From Wyeomyia smithii (taxonomy: Eukaryota; Arthropoda; Insecta; Diptera; Culicidae): a stretch of 64,000 nucleotides of DNA. The stretch spans positions 88,235,381-88,299,380 of the forward strand of contig NC_073696.1 of assembly GCF_029784165.1 (NCBI RefSeq). Direction: 5' to 3'. This document shows positions 9,451-20,264 of the stretch, in pieces (position 1 is the stretch's first letter; every line of letters begins with the position of its first letter). The translations under genes were made by a program, and so were the position numbers. The notes under the pieces were generated by a model. It ran no database searches. It saw only the letters and a list, made by a program, of their open reading frames with translations, and was not told where the DNA came from.

Positions 9451-12400
9451 TTTTCATTTATTGCAAATAAATAAGAGGATGGAATAAATGAAAACGGCGA
9501 TATATAAAAATATAAGTATGCAAAGTTGCTTATTTTAGTATGACTTACACATCAAGCATAATCATATGCCTATATTTCTAAAACTAGTGATATATAAAAT
9601 TGGTCTGAGCTCATGGAAGCAAACATTAATAAGCCCGTTCAGACGGGGAAGCTGTATCGTTTTTTTGCTGATACAGGTATAGAGAACGTCAAAGTTTGGT
9701 GTCTACCTGTGGCATCTGTGCTTGGCATGTTAGCACGAGGTTGGTTTAGTTACCCGATCAAACGACTATAACAAACGGGTAACACAAATATTTCTGAACT
9801 TGATAGAAATAACAAAGCCTGTAATATTCTTGATATGCCAGAATGATAAAAAGTACAGAATTATATCAACTTCTGTTATCATACACTTGAATGTTCAAAT
9901 GTGTGTTTTTTTAAGCATATTTATAACAAAATTTGTTTTTCATTAACAAAATATTGTACATTGTAACTAAATCTGATCTTTTTCTGCCAAAAATCTTACA
10001 AAACTTGCTATAATTTGTAATAAACAGTAAGTAATTTTGATAAGAATTTTGATATTTTAACTATTAACTAGACCAAGTTTAGAACACAAGTTGATATTTT
10101 TGGCTGATCGGGTTTTTTAACGTTTCACGAAATTGCTCTACATTTCATCCATCCAACGGCTTAAAGGTGACTGTAAGTCATTACATGGTTAAATGTTCGT
10201 TACCGTTTGAAATCTGATGCATTACCTGTGGTTGATTAATTTTCACGTTCATAGAATGTACTCCAGTATGAAAAACAAAAACGTATTCCTGCGTTAAGAT
10301 ACTAAAATAAAAAAAAAACACGTGTGGTTTTACGTTGATCAGAGACAGTCATATCTTATCGAATATTCCCAGATAGAAATTCAAAGCATGATTGCATATT
10401 GATAGATAGCATTTTAAATAAATGGAATAGTACAAGCTTCAAAAACCAAGGTTGCGCATATCGATACTGGGCTGTAGCTATGTTTTTGAAAGTACGGATC
10501 TGATGATTGCTGAGAGCTAGTATTCCTATGAAACGATCTAATGTGAATATTTTCACTACTACCAAATTCTTGTGGAGTAGGTAGGTTTTCTACGAATCAC
10601 AGTCAGTAACATTAGCTAACTTCTGTGACCTGTGACCTGACAGTATGCTATCAGAGTCATATACACATAGTGATGATTTTTGGATTGCGTCCACCATAAT
10701 GCAAAATATATTCCATGTATTTGTTATTTTGGTACCATAGCACCAGGATTGCATAAAATTCGGAAAATTTTCTTGAGTAGATTTTCGACAGATTGTTCAC
10801 TGAACATTTCTTTCTGTGCTTCAATTTTGCGCAATTTTGAAAACCAATCCCCGATGCCGATACAGGCCGCAGTCCATAAATTCTGCAGTGCTTCCACAGT
10901 GCCCGACCTGGCGTGGCACATATTTAAGCCATTTCCGTCCGTGAGTTGTTATGCAACGATTCGGCACGCCTCGAAGCATTATATTCAAGCCAAACGGAAA
11001 AGAATGCCATCAATTTTCTTCTGCTTGTTTACTCTGCGGCACAACAGAATGGCCGTGGGAACCGACGGTGCCACTGAAGTGCACAGGAGAACCGTAAGAC
11101 TAGACCCAAATTAAAAGGTAAACAAACAGCAAGTGAAAAATCCTCTGCAAAAATGTGGAATGGACGTTGGTTACTAAAAGCCAGAGGCATAGCGGAGTGC
11201 TATTTGTGCAAACAATGTTGAGATTTCCAAGGATTGCGACGCAGAAGTCCCCCGGTAGGTCCGGAAATGTCATTAATCTGATGTTCCGTGCTAGTATTTT
11301 TTTGTTTTGTTTTCTGTCTCAGTAGCCATCATGCCTTCACACTACAGAATGTGTAAATTATGCTGCTCGGCATTTAGTGACCAGGATAAAATCTTCCAGG
11401 GGTGCTTTGGCTTGTGGACTGCTCGGCCGGCAGTTGGTGCTCAGCATATCTTGGAGAAGGAAAGTAATCAACGACCGACCAGTAGACGGTAAGGATGTTT
11501 TAATTTGTTCCTCATCTGTTGGATGATATTTTTATCGCAAGGTGTTACGGATACAGGGCCCTCGGGAAGTGATTTTAATGGCCGGTAACCGTAATTAAAG
11601 CTACCGTCCGTTCGGCTCACTGGAATAGTAACCAACGGCCGCTGGGCTCGCTGTTAACTTAACCTTGTAGGGATGTCTAGTTTTGGTTCTGTTTTTGCGT
11701 GTCTTTCAGCAAGCTATAAGAGTTTTGCACTTGAAAAATACTGTAGGGTTTCACTACTTTTAGATAAGGGAAATAAAATCGTTGAAAATGGATCGTCCTC
11801 AATTTGTATAATGACTCTATCATGTACTGTCCGTTTAACCTAACAAGTGCCAGCGCCAGCACTGTGCTACTGTGTAGCCGTCTTTTACTAACGAACTAAT
11901 GAAGCCGTAGAGGTAAAAGAGCTTTGCCCTGTTCAAAGCTAATAAAATTTTCTAGGAAAACTGTTTACCGACAGGTCCGACTCTAGGTGAGAGTAGTTTA
12001 CTCTTGCAAAGTGTGGTTATTTATGGCAGGAATAAATTAATTTTTGTGGATTGCAGTTGCGCTTTAGCCGGTAGCAGTTGAATAGGTACCGCCGAAGTGC
12101 ACATTTTATTTATGCACAGTTAATAGGATTCTGAGCGGTTTCGCAATGGTATACAATGGTGCGATGTTTTTAATTGAATTCTGCATTGATTGCCACTCTT
12201 TTGATATGGGCTTCAATTATAGAAATATTCATAGTTTTTCGAATTGTTTTATTCATGCTACCGAGTTTGGGATAAATGATTCGTTGTTGATTTATAGCGA
12301 TGTTATTTTGAGAAATTTTTAGAAACATAGGGTAAATCTCAACTTTCATTTCAAATAAACTACTGAGCAGACTTCAAAAAGATCATATAATTTTATACAG

Positions 12401-12640
12401 TATATCCAAAAGTTAATGACGTTGGACTAGCTGTTTCAGCGATCTTGCGTACATGAAAACGATAAAGATCCATGGTAGTTCTCTATGCCGTCTCCATCAA
12501 GTCGTAGCAGTCACAAGAAATCTATGAGAAACTGGATTCATTACTCTACTCGTTTCAATCAGAAGGCTATCCAAAAACAGATAGAAACGACACAAACTTG
12601 TTCCATGTATTTTCTTCAAAATATAAAATTGTAAGTCGTT
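9451..12640. other. AT-rich stretch without a recognised gene
   Basis: No domain or RNA gene could be recognised. Open frames of 61-144 codons occur (for example 10680-11114 on the plus strand and 10724-10921 on the minus strand) but show no known motif and overlap on opposite strands. A short frame near 11331 starts MPSHYRMCKLCC and faintly recalls a ZAD-type first exon; I do not call it. A short inverted repeat GTTACCC/GGGTAAC lies at about 9749-9782. Confidence 0.45.
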
Positions 12641-12782
12641 TGATGGTTCTCAAAATGTTGAGTAATTGAGATGACATTTTGCACTTGGTAATTAGAACTC
12701 ACTAGCCCTATTTCACCTGGTGGGACTTTGAACACATTTTTCTAAAATAAATGATGCGCTACCCCGTCGAATTTTCTCGAGA

Positions 12783-12976
12783 AATTGAGTTAACATAAAT
12801 CGAAATTTATGAATGTTTGTGATGCAGATTGGCGGGATAGCATGTTTTCCGAAGGTAGTTTTTTGAAAATCCCTAGTATTTTTACATAAATGCAGATATC
12901 CTGGCGGAAAACATCTTATGCAGTCAATCTACATCACAAACATTTGTAGGTAAATTCCGATTTATGTTAAAAGAAA
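12783..12976. repeat. Foldback copy of the GGTCCAC repeat family
   Basis: Two arms of about 65-70 bp face each other. The left arm (12783-12851) contains TTTGTGATGCAGATTGGCGG and the right arm (about 12911-12976) is its approximate reverse complement; a spacer of about 60 bp separates them. The sequence continues to about 13045 with GGTGGTCCACTATAGGTTA. Related arms recur at 18165-18302, 21061-22234, 22967-23500 and 34815-35030. This is probably a non-autonomous foldback or satellite-like element. Confidence 0.6.
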
Positions 12977-13161
12977 TTGATTTAGTCTGACAGGTGGTCC
13001 ACTATAGGTTATTAAAGCAAAGGGGTCCACTGTAGGTTAATTTACCTCACGTGTGCAAAATTTCTTTCAAATCAAAAGTGATCGATATTCGCGCGTGGTT
13101 CTGCTCTAAAAGTTTTTAATATGTTTTTAATCAGTTAATAGCTTTTTCGCGGCGACTGTTT

Positions 13162-13539
13162 GTGATTTCAGGTTTCAGATTCGATCGACTTATAGAGTCA
13201 GGTTATACATACACAGACCAAGCAGTGGTAGAGTTAGGAAATAAAACAGCCCTCTTAAAACACTGCATCAACCACCAACACCGCTTCACATTAGCAGAAA
13301 CCGAAATATTGGACCTTACTCTGAACCCACAAACGCTTCCACTATTGGAGTGTTTCCACATCAGCAACACCGCACATACCGTTAACCACCGAACAGACGT
13401 CGATGGAATCAATTGCACATATGCAGGACTTTTACACCAAGTAAAAACAACACAAGAACGAAGACAAGCCACCAAAACCTTACAGCCAAACACAACCACA
13501 CACACAAACACCATTAACAACCATAGTCTCAACCAATAG
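13162..13539 (+). pseudogene. Penelope-like retroelement fragment (C-terminal endonuclease region)
   Basis: A 125-codon open frame (first codon GTG, so the true boundary is uncertain) contains NKTALLKHCINHQHRF, AETEILD, LPLLECFHI and TVNHRTDVDGINCTYAGLL. These fit the C-terminal part of the GIY-YIG endonuclease region of Penelope-like elements, where a KTAL-H-H segment precedes an E-F-I helix and a final N-TD-Y-LL motif. The reverse transcriptase that should lie upstream is absent, so this is a 5'-truncated piece. The sequence after it carries a hammerhead-like core expected of Penelope long terminal repeats. Identification is by motif recognition only. Confidence 0.55.
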
Positions 13540-14060
13540 ACTCACCAACAACTCTCCGAGAAAAAAACTTGCTCCGCTATTCTCGCCAAAGCTTTACCGG
13601 TTTTAGTTAAAGCTCACACACAAGGGCTAAACAGTACAGTCAGTGAGTGGAATCAAACATAAAAAAGTGATAACGAAAATCGAAGAAAAATTGCCGATAG
13701 AAAACGTTGAATAACGATAGTAGAATGGTAGGAGTGATAAAAACAACTAATAATTAACAGTTTAAACAAAAATCCCCCTTTCCCTTCAGCTCAAAATATT
13801 TTAGTTGATAAATTCTGATTACACAAACCCGCAAAGCTCATGCGCTAAACAAAAAACGATACCTTTGTAAGTGAACGATAGACCACAATGATTTTAAAAT
13901 ATCGTTAAATAAACCCATCTATTTTAGTATTCCTTTGAAAAAAGCCGCAACCAACGGCCGAAACGTCGGATGTGAAGAAAATATTCGTTTTGATCTACTG
14001 AGACTGCAAAGCCGAAAATCCAAAACCTGTAATCAGTTAATTATATCAGAGGTCGTCAGT
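13540..14060 (+). repeat. Putative Penelope-like terminal repeat region
   Basis: Non-coding, A-rich sequence directly after the Penelope-like coding fragment. It ends with AACGGCCGAAACGTCGG and a GCAAAGCCGAAAATCC segment. The GCCGAAACGTC phrase is typical of Penelope terminal repeats, which carry hammerhead ribozyme motifs. The right boundary is not resolved. Confidence 0.4.
13930..13970 (+). ncRNA. Decayed hammerhead-ribozyme-like core
   Basis: GCCG (13944-13947), a 7-nt loop and CGGC (13955-13958) could form stem II. They are followed by CGAAAC (13959-13964) and then GTC at the expected cleavage site. The conserved CUGAUGA box that should precede stem II is not preserved (the position reads CTTTGAAAA), so the motif is probably inactive. 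Known biology: Penelope-like elements carry hammerhead motifs in their terminal repeats. Confidence 0.35.
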
Positions 14061-14375
14061 TCATTTAAGTTTCCGGCCAATAGCTGTTTACCCAAATCAA
14101 ACAAATGGTAATGTTTTCAGAGCTCTCAAATCAACCCAAAATCAATATTCTGCTCTTTGAAATTCTGTCAAAAAGCAGATTTTCTTTTTATGTATTTATT
14201 ACAATTCAATCCGGGATGTCCTTGACCTTGATTTTTATGCTTTACTAGTTTAACATTCCTTTTGTTTCTATTTGCTCGGGATAAAAGGTTAAACAGATAC
14301 TTTTCTTTTATTTTATTTGCGTTTTGCGGAGGTTTTATATTTTATACTCTTTTAGCGAAGGTCGCAATATTGAAT

Positions 14376-14699
14376 TTTGGATTCCAAAATGGTGTCCGGG
14401 AATTAATCTAGCTCCGAAAATACTCATTATGGATGGAGCTTGGGTAATTTTCGCTGTTTTCTAGAAGCCGTGAGTTACCATTTTAAATTTATTAATGAGG
14501 CCAGCAGTTGATTTCAGGTGTGATTTGGCCATTTTGACTTGTTTGTAGAGAGTGTACGTTGCCATCTTCGGTTTCAAAATAGCGTCTAGGATCGAATTCA
14601 GGTCTCTGTTAATCATCCTGGATCCGAAAATACCCATAATGGATGGTATTTAGCCATATAGGCTGTTTTCCAGAAACTGGAAATTGCCACCTTGAATTA
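14376..14699 (+). repeat. Two diverged copies of a ~190-bp repeat unit
   Basis: The phrase CTCCGAAAATACTCATTATGG near 14410 recurs as ATCCGAAAATACCCATAATGG near 14620. Each is preceded by a CAAAATGGTGTC/CAAAATAGCGTC phrase and followed by GGCTGTTTTCCAGAAAC-like sequence. The spacing is about 190-210 bp. This is a degenerate tandem pair of a dispersed repeat. Confidence 0.55.
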
Positions 14700-14868
14700 C
14701 ACTGGTCGATAAGCTTTTCTACCATTATTCCTGTGAAATTTGGTGCCTGCTTACGTGAGAGTGTCGCATAGTAGTTGCTCGCCGCGTTCGTCGCTTCAAC
14801 GTTATGTTTACGAGAAAACTCATTCAGGTCTCTGGAACAATGATGGTGGCTTTCTGTGTTGACCAGTG
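14700..14868. mobile_element. Small MITE with CACTGGTC termini
   Basis: Starts CACTGGTCGATAA and ends GTTGACCAGTG, giving an 8-bp inverted repeat. Internally it shares TCGTCGCTTCAACGTT and neighbouring sequence with the longer copy at 23525-23806. The flanks here do not show a clean TSD. Confidence 0.5.
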
Positions 14869-15147
14869 CACAGTGGGGAATCGCTGGCCATCAGCCAAAA
14901 AATGTTTTTTTCGTTAACTGTTTCATAATATTTTTCCTTTATTGATATAACATTCAAGTGTTTAAATCCAAAATTTGAACGCAATATCATGAAATCTGAA
15001 TTTTTTATGACTTTTTAAAGCGTGGCATACTGACGTTTTTTGACCTTTAAAGTACATTATTTTGAAACGCTCTGTAGCCTTAATGATAGCTTGGATTTTT
15101 TTGACGTCAAAGGAAGAGTTGTGAAACGTGATTTTTTGTAGAAAAGT
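14869..15147. other. Intergenic, nothing recognised
   Basis: AT-rich target of the Juan-like insertion; the same sequence resumes at 16556. No gene seen. Confidence 0.5.
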
Positions 15148-15160
15148 AGCTTAAAAGTTT

Positions 15161-16309
15161 GAGAACCCAGCTGAAGTTTCAAGTTATCGACCAATCAGTT
15201 TGCTTTCTTCAATAAGTAAACTGTTTGAGAGAATTATTCTTAACAGAATGATGTCACACATCAACGAAAATTCAATTTTTGCAAATGAACAGTTTGGATT
15301 TCGCCATGGGCATTCCACAACTCATCAATTGCTCAGAGTTACTAATATGATACGAGCTAACAAATCTGAAGGTTATTCCACTGGAGCTGCTCTTTTAGAC
15401 ATAGAAAAAGCATTCGACAGTGTTTGGCATAAAGGTTTGATTGCGAAATTGCAAACTTTTAATTTTCCAATTTTCCTAATCAAAATTTTAAAAAACTATC
15501 TTACTGATCGAACTCTGCAGGTTGTCTATCAGAATTCAAAATCTGATAGATTTCCTGTCAGAGCAGGTGTACCTCAAGGTTCAGTCTTGGGTCCAGTCCT
15601 GTACAACATATTCACTTCAGATCTTCCTGATTTGCCTCCAGGATGCACAAAGTCATTGTTCTGCGATGACACAAGAATTTCCGTAAAAGGAAAAAGTCTT
15701 CGTGTCATATGCAGTCGATTGCAGAAAAGTTTAGATATTTTTTCTTCCTACTTGCAAAAGTGGAAAATCTCTCTCAATGCTACTAAAACTCAAATGATAA
15801 TTTTTCCGCATAAGCCTAGGGCTTCTTTCCTCAAGCCAAACAATAATCACGTTGTCAAGATGAATGGGGTTATTTTAAGTTGGTCCGACAAGGTTAAGTA
15901 CTTGGGACTAATTTATGAAAAAAAACTTATTTTCAAAGAGCACATTGAGAGAATACAAGCCAAGTGCATCAAATATACGAGATGTTTATATCCTCTCATT
16001 AACAGGAATTCTAAACTTTGTTTAAAGAACAAACTTTTGATTTACAAACAAATTTTTAGACCAGCAATGCTTTATGCTGTACTGATCTGGTCAAGTTGCT
16101 GTTCAACAAGGAAGAAAACGCTCCAAAGGATTCAGAATAAAATTCTGAAAATGATTTTGAAGCGTCCTCCTTGGTTTGGTACACTCGAATTACATAGACT
16201 TACTGGTGTTGAACCATTAGAAGCTATGTCAAATAAAATTATTAACAATTTTCGACAAAAATCGTTGCAATCCTCAATTGCTACGATAAGCTCTCTTTAT
16301 AGCCAATAA
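15161..16309 (+). pseudogene. Partial reverse transcriptase ORF of the Juan-like element
   Basis: The frame is open from the first base of the insertion to the TAA at 16307-16309, about 382 codons; the apparent start at 15200 is only a TTG. Motifs in order: SYRPISLLSSISKLFERII, NEQFGFRHGHSTTHQLL, ALLDIEKAFDSVWH, AGVPQGSVLGPVLYNIF, the catalytic LFCDDTRI, KVKYLGLIYEKKL and a C-terminal thumb region. The endonuclease and ORF1 are missing, so it cannot act alone. The catalytic box reads FCDD where FADD is usual. The frame is otherwise undamaged, which suggests a fairly recent insertion. Confidence 0.88.
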
Positions 16310-16542
16310 GTTAGCAATTAAGTTAGTTGTAAGTTTACTTCCCCTTTTCTGACAAGTAGGTTTAAATCCCTACGAATGATAAGTCCTAATTGCGAAAGCA
16401 AACAAATCCTAACAATTAAAATTACAAATTTCTAACAGTGTTGAGAAGTCACCATTTGTGACTGGACACACATACTCATTATTTACTAATATTTATCATA
16501 AATACTTAAGCTACTAACAAATCCCTCCTTAAAAAAAAAAAA
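15161..16542 (+). mobile_element. 5'-truncated Juan-like (Jockey clade) non-LTR retrotransposon
   Basis: The element starts inside the reverse transcriptase and ends with a 3' UTR and an A-run at 16531-16542. The 13-bp sequence AGCTTAAAAGTTT is duplicated at 15148-15160 and 16543-16555, which fixes both ends. 5' truncation with an intact 3' end is the normal outcome of incomplete target-primed reverse transcription. The reverse transcriptase matches the Juan family of Aedes mosquitoes in style; the name is from recognition. Confidence 0.88.
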
Positions 16543-16555
16543 AGCTTAAAAGTTT

Positions 16556-18164
16556 AGTTGCCGCAGTTTGCCACGGTTGTGACTACATTCAAAATTTAGG
16601 TAAAAACGTAAGCTTTCAAATGCATACTGTCCGCTGCTGATTGTCACTTTAGTGAAAAAAGCGTCAGCATTTTTTTTCATTTTTTTTGAGGTTGAAATTT
16701 AATCCAGGATTAATTTTAATCATAACCGTGATACCCCATTAATGAAAATTTATGATACCGAACTCAATCCGTAAGAATAAAATAAAAATTTGGGCAAAAA
16801 TTACAAAGTTTATCAATTAAAAGTGATAAAGATACGTGTTAAAAAAGAAAACATTGAGCAAATGTTTATGAAATCTTAATTATGTCAAACTAATTTATCG
16901 CTTTCTGCATATTTAAAACAATTTTGAAAACATTCAACCATTTTCAATTTATGATCATGAAATTCGCTAAACTGATTGAAGTGTCAAGCCCTAGCTGCAA
17001 ATTCATACCATTAAACTCCGACTAACAATAGCCCGTTTGCAGTTTGCTTGTACTTCGCACTTGTTTGCATACAAAAGTAAAGCACACAGTTTGCTGTATG
17101 AGAAAAAAACAAAGAACATTCGTCACCTTCCGCATCTTTTCGTATTCATTTAGAACGTTATGTGATTCCAGTGTCTTGGTTTTCAAATTCATAAATTCGT
17201 TATATTTTATTATGGAGCCTTCAACTTCTGCGGCACCACCTAATTCAATGCCTAGTAAGTTGTCAATTCATGGTTTTATACATGTATTTAAATGTCCTAT
17301 TTTAACCATATAAACTGGATTAGAAAGACAACATATATATGAAACAAATAATAGAAGTGAAAATTTTTTTTCCTGCTGATAAGTATAATGAATTTCAAAT
17401 TTTCTGGAAACAATCCAACAGGAGATTTCAGCAATCACAGCGAAAGATGATGATGATGATGGTTTTTTCAATTTGTAATTAGTTTGTATCACTTATGTTA
17501 TTTTAATTTGATAAAAAAATTATATATATTTGGGCAAAATTTGTTTACTTCGAGGAGTTGTCTATAAATTACGTATTTTTTTTTAATGGGGAGGATACCC
17601 AGTGGCATTACTTGTGGTCAAAGATCATATTATTCCAGAAAAAAAACGTGAAAAAAAAAATACCAAAAAAACATTAAAAATTGGATTTCGTGCTTTATGG
17701 ACGGCCCCAAACCAAAAATGGATGCCAGATTAGTGTTCAGCGCCCCAAAATGATGTAAATATCAAGTTTTTGTCGCATTTATCGACATTTTTTTTGCTTG
17801 GCCAGCCTTTGTATGAAGTCGCCCCACTGTGCAGTGTTATCATACAGCGTCCGCGGTCGACCATGTTCTGGCTATTTTTGTAAACCATCATCCTGGTGCT
17901 GAAAATACTCTTTTGGGTTACTAGCCATTGTAGGTTGTTTGTTCGAAAACGTTGGGAAAACTTAAGTACTTCTTGTAAGCAAATAAAATGAAGCAAAGAA
18001 AGGCTTGGTGCTTTGCCGATTCGGTACTTTACATTCTTTTCATTATACACATACTTTGCAGCCAACTGTTTCAGATTGCAGCGCTACGATCCTATTGACA
18101 CTAACAGTCTCTCCCGAGCCGACACTCGAATAAACGGCGACTGACTTGTGAGGCCAGCATCGCA
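16556..18164. other. AT-rich intergenic, no gene recognised
   Basis: No domain-bearing frame or RNA gene found. A TATAAATTACGT phrase followed by a T-run and GGGGAGG near 17560-17600 resembles the termini of the element at 18303-21050 and may be a fragment of that family. Confidence 0.45.
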
Positions 18165-18302
18165 CCTCGATACCAGTTGGGACGGTCACTTCCACTTGGT
18201 CCACTTGGCCAGTGGACCACCCTGACGAAAGATTGTTCATTCTCTTGATATCAATTGGAATTTACAAATGTTTCTCGTGGTTCTGATGCAGATTAGCTGA
18301 AT
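18165..18302 (+). repeat. Fragment of the GGTCCAC repeat family
   Basis: Contains CCAGTGGACCACCCTGACGA and ATTTACAAATGTTTCTCGTG followed by GATGCAGATTAGCTG, all shared with 21061-22234. It is cut at the start of the inverted-repeat element at 18303, and the family resumes after 21050. That suggests the element at 18303-21050 inserted into this repeat. Confidence 0.55.
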
Positions 18303-18611
18303 ATGGTGGCATCCATAAATTACGTAACGGTCATAGGGTTGAGGGGGGTTTCCTTGAGCGTTACGATTTGTTCCGTAGGGGAGGGGGGGGGGGGGGAGAT
18401 AAAATCAGCGTTACGTAACGAAAAATCTCTGGAGAGACTCAAAAAGCGAGCATTTTTATTAAGCAAATTCTTCTTCACTGCCCATAATTCAAAAATTGGC
18501 TAATATGCCATAGGCATCAAATCGAGAAAAACGGATTTGATAGTTTTTTGTCGGTACAACATATTTTGACTGTTCATGACAACTTTTTTATTGAGTATAT
18601 CACCCTTCATA

Positions 18612-18852
18612 GGGTAACCGCTCCTATATTCATCTCAGTACCTATATTCATCTCATCGCGCCTTTTTGATCTATTTATCGTCAAAAGTTACCACATTTTC
18701 AACGTAAAATTTCAGCCTCTTGAGAAAATCGAGAAGCAAATAGATTTGCTTTCAAAAATTTGTAGAAATTTGACGGTAAATAGGACAAATGAGAGAAATA
18801 GGATGAATATAGGTGCACCAAGCCGTTGAGATGAATAATGGAGCGATTACCC
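18612..18852 (+). mobile_element. TA-target MITE, copy A (241 bp)
   Basis: Ends GGGTAACCGCTCC and GGAGCGATTACCC are imperfect inverted repeats that continue into TATTCATCTCA and its complement. TA flanks both sides (18610-18611 and 18853-18854), the target preference of Tc1/mariner-type transposases. Copies B and C share the whole sequence. Confidence 0.8.
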
Positions 18853-19004
18853 TATATGCTGGAACCTTGCCGTTGAGTTGACACAGAGAAATCTGTAGAA
18901 AAATTTCATCCGCCACGTATTTTTAACACAGTAGCCGTTTTTTTCAATTATAAACGAAAGGTCAGTTGACAAAACGGTGTGCAATTTGGCTAATATCCAT
19001 ACTA

Positions 19005-19246
19005 GGGTAACCGCTCCTATATTCATCTCAGTACCTATATTCATCTCATCACACCTTTTTGATCAATTTATCGTCAAATTTTAGCATATTTTCAACGTAA
19101 AACTTTAAGCCACTAGAGAAAATCGAGAAGCAAATAGATTTACTTTAAAAAATTTGTAGAAATTTGACGATAAATTGGACAAATGAGAGAAATAAGATGA
19201 ATATAGGTGCACCAAGCTGTTGAAATGAATAATGGAGCGATTACCC
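19005..19246 (+). mobile_element. TA-target MITE, copy B (242 bp)
   Basis: Same family and same orientation as copy A, starting about 150 bp beyond its end, with TA at 19003-19004 and 19247-19248. It differs from A by scattered substitutions only. Confidence 0.8.
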
Positions 19247-19873
19247 TATGTGAATTATATCGTACTCGTTGGTGATGAAAATGGTTTTGAATTTAATAAA
19301 ACAACACGGAAACACAAGTTAGGATGAAAAGGACGACGAGAAAATTGTTACGTGCAGCAATATAATAATATAACGAAAATATTATTATTCATGGTACAAT
19401 CCACTTTCCTATTTTTTCTCATCAAATCCAAAATGAAATCTGAATCTTCCCTTTATTAATATTACTCCTAATCAAATAGCTAAATATAATTTTTTTAAAT
19501 GTAAAGATTTATGACAGAAGGGAACAGTCACACGTTTTGATCATTGGGTTTCGTAGTAGGGGGGCTAGGGCCAAATGAGCACACGGGGCGAAATGGGCAC
19601 CCCTCTTTTATGCGAAACTACGCATTTTTTAATACAATGTGGTATGTGGAAATCTCCCGTAGTTACTACAGTATCTCTTTATGTAGAACAAAAGTGATTT
19701 GTCTGTTTAAAATATGGAAAAAATTTGGAAAAATCAACTTGGTTCCCGGATGTTGGAAAAATTATTATTATTACGCACTACAAAATAAGCTTCTACGGTC
19801 GTTTAATTGGCTCACTTAAGTATGTAGACACATCAATATGACGTGTGGGTCGTACCCCAAATTTCACCATCAT

Positions 19874-19911
19874 TTTTTTTTTTTTTTGTTCACACAACAT
19901 TTATTTGACAT
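19874..19911 (-). mobile_element. Ultra-short I-clade 3'-end insertion (38 bp)
   Basis: A T-run (19874-19887) followed by GTTCACACAACATTTATTTG is, on the minus strand, the last 23 nt of the I-clade 3' UTR plus its poly(A). It matches the end of copy 2 at about 30822-30844 without a mismatch. The 15-bp sequence AAATTTCACCATCAT is duplicated at 19859-19873 and 19912-19926. So reverse transcription started normally and stopped after 23 nt of element sequence. Confidence 0.85.
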
Positions 19912-20114
19912 AAATTTCACCATCATTGAAGTTTCGATTTTAAGCTATAATTAGTGTTAAAATCTCATGTTAACTTAAACTATTTCGATAGGGGCGAAAT
20001 GGTCACCTGTAGGTGGGGTGAAATGAGCACGCCTTGTCACATAAACTTACGTGAAATTCATCTCAGTAGACTTGTGAGTTTGTCTCTCTCCATAGTCAGT
20101 GTTTGTTTAGAGTG

Positions 20115-20264
20115 ATGGTGCGAACATATTTTAGAAAACCTTTGAGACCGAATCGGTCAGAAAAAGAGACTGCAGGCAGAATTGGCCACCATAAGGCGCG
20201 ACGGGACATTCACGAACAAGCCGCCAAGTATCACGGCATCTCGCGACGAACGTTGGCCTATTAG
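20115..20264 (+). pseudogene. pogo-like transposase N-terminal fragment
   Basis: A 49-codon frame from ATG 20115 to TAG 20262-20264. The pattern MVRTYFRKPLR, then AGRIGHHKA, then IHEQAAKYHGISRRTLAY fits the N-terminal helix-turn-helix DNA-binding domain of pogo-class transposases. The catalytic DDE domain is absent: the sequence after the stop runs quickly into the terminal repeat. The position inside a TA-flanked element with inverted repeats supports the call. Confidence 0.65.

Noticed and set aside
10680..11114. 144-codon plus-strand frame with a minus-strand frame over part of it
   Set aside because: No recognisable domain on either strand; both could be chance frames in a mixed-composition stretch.
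11307..11492. Short frame with MPSHYRMCKLCC, faintly like the start of a ZAD zinc-finger gene
   Set aside because: Only one Cys pair, no following zinc fingers and no clear exon structure.
13990..14030. CTGAGACTGCAAAGCCGAAAAT as a second hammerhead core
   Set aside because: The CUGANGA box does not fit (CTGAGAC) and no cleavage triplet follows in place.
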